From an uncultured Holophagaceae bacterium (GTDB lineage Bacteria > Acidobacteriota > Holophagae > Holophagales > Holophagaceae): a stretch of 61,843 nucleotides of DNA. The stretch covers positions 1 to 61,843 of the forward strand of contig CAIMQW010000063.1 in the NCBI GenBank assembly GCA_903843705.1, in the 5' to 3' direction. Positions 61,174-61,843 of this stretch are shown here, one piece after another. A program made the position numbers and the translations under genes. The notes beneath the pieces are model-generated. The model worked only from the letters and a program-made list of their open reading frames with translations. It made no database searches and was not told the origin of the DNA. Every line of letters begins with the position of its first letter. Within the stretch, counting starts at the first letter, position 1.

Positions 61174-61843
61174 ATGAAGCAGTCCAAGCTCCTGATCCAG
61201 ACCCTGCGCGAGACGCCGCGCGATGCCGACGTGGTGAGCCAGCAGCTCATGATGCGGGCCGGCATGATCCAGAAGGTGGCCGCCGGCATCTACAGCTACC
61301 TGCCCCTGGCGTTCCGCAGCATCCGGAAGTTCGAGGAGATCGTCCGCGAGGAGCTGGCCAAGGACGGCTGCCAGGAGCTGCTCATGCCCGCCGTGCTGCC
61401 CGCCGAGCTCTGGCAGGAGAGCGGCCGCTGGAAGTTCTACGGCGATGAGCTGCTGCGCTTCTGCGATCGCAAGGCCAAGGCCGAGCTGGCCGAGCGCCGC
61501 GCCCGGGGCGAGCAGCCCGACGAGCGGGACTACTACAACTTCTGCCTGGGGCCCACCCACGAGGAAGTGATCACCGACATCGTCCGCAGGAACGTCCGCA
61601 GCTACAAGCAGCTGCCCCAGAACCTGTTCCAGATCCAGACCAAGTTCCGGGACGAGCGGCGCCCCCGCTTCGGCCTCATGCGGGGCCGCGAATTCACCAT
61701 GAAGGACGGCTACTCTTTCCACGTCGATGATGCCTGTGCGGATCGCGGGTACTGGGCCATGTTCAACGCCTACAATCGGATTTTCTCCCGGCTGGGCGTG
61801 AAGTTCAGGCCCGTGGAAGCCGACAGCGGTCCCATCGGCGGCA
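61174..61843 (+). CDS. proS: Prolyl-tRNA synthetase (partial, 3' end outside window)
   Basis: About 223 residues visible by hand translation. Class II synthetase of the ProS type: [33 protein letters not shown] (motif 2 region), [26 protein letters not shown]. The editing and C-terminal domains are outside the window. It joins proline to its tRNA. GAGG precedes ATG 61174. Confidence 0.93.
   Translation, partial: MKQSKLLIQTLRETPRDADVVSQQLMMRAGMIQKVAAGIYSYLPLAFRSIRKFEEIVREELAKDGCQELLMPAVLPAELWQESGRWKFYGDELLRFCDRKAKAELAERRARGEQPDERDYYNFCLGPTHEEVITDIVRRNVRSYKQLPQNLFQIQTKFRDERRPRFGLMRGREFTMKDGYSFHVDDACADRGYWAMFNAYNRIFSRLGVKFRPVEADSGPIGG

Overview
The window is about 62 kb of dense, high-GC bacterial chromosome. 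It shows no integrases, insertion sequences, CRISPR arrays, tRNAs or rRNAs. The cell is Gram-negative: it encodes lpxA, an outer-membrane porin, the PilQ secretin and a LolD/MacB-type ATPase. It probably makes menaquinone by the futalosine route (mqnA). Type IV pili, a GatA-type amidotransferase subunit, HD-GYP and CheX signalling, and acyl-CoA and branched-chain-type uptake genes together suggest Acidobacteriota, perhaps class Holophagae (Geothrix/Holophaga type). That placement is inference from gene content; no marker phylogeny was run.

Layout. 1-13.5 kb: a GNAT + NDP-forming acyl-CoA synthetase fusion (Pat-like lysine acyltransferase, cut by the window start) is divergent from an acyl-CoA synthetase and a long acyl-CoA dehydrogenase. 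After a 580-bp AT-rich regulatory gap comes a porin, then a complete branched-chain-type ABC transporter (binding protein, two permeases, two ATPases), a CBS-pair protein and an MFS/POT-like carrier. This reads as an uptake and activation module for a small carboxylate or amino acid. 13.5-20.5 kb: S9 peptidase, PepQ, MqnA, two adjacent O6-alkylguanine-transferase homologues (one with its active Cys replaced by Ala), SpeD and an RlmD-type rRNA methyltransferase. 20.5-30.5 kb: GAF/HD-GYP protein, fabZ-lpxA-era, carbonic anhydrase, ABC ATPase, a three-domain Aas-like protein, thiolase and a YdcF/SanA protein. 30.6-38 kb: a 1057-residue lipoprotein with a degenerate PHP domain, DnaB, an E2 acyltransferase and GatA. 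38-44.7 kb: a J-domain/TPR protein and a PP2C phosphatase precede pilMNOPQ. 44.7-50.2 kb: small zinc-ribbon and membrane proteins, a 3-hydroxyacyl-CoA dehydrogenase, then an overlapping chain of a second PP2C, a split RdgC-like pair, a LysM amidase and a lipoprotein. 50.2-61.8 kb: purK, a MoaB/MogA protein, YqgE, PII-AmtB, photolyase, two ferredoxins, thiL-DUF2062-ybaB-recR, cheX, yqeY and the start of proS.

The most notable points are: the Pat-like enzyme facing a synthetase that carries the canonical Pat target motif; the Cys-to-Ala Ogt paralogue beside an intact Ogt; the PHP-fold lipoprotein that appears to have lost its metal ligands; a PII protein without the uridylylated T-loop tyrosine; a split RdgC in a PP2C/amidase operon; an ACP-like domain without its phosphopantetheine serine; a CRP-type palindrome before the porin; and a short membrane-protein gene start-stop coupled to a dehydrogenase.
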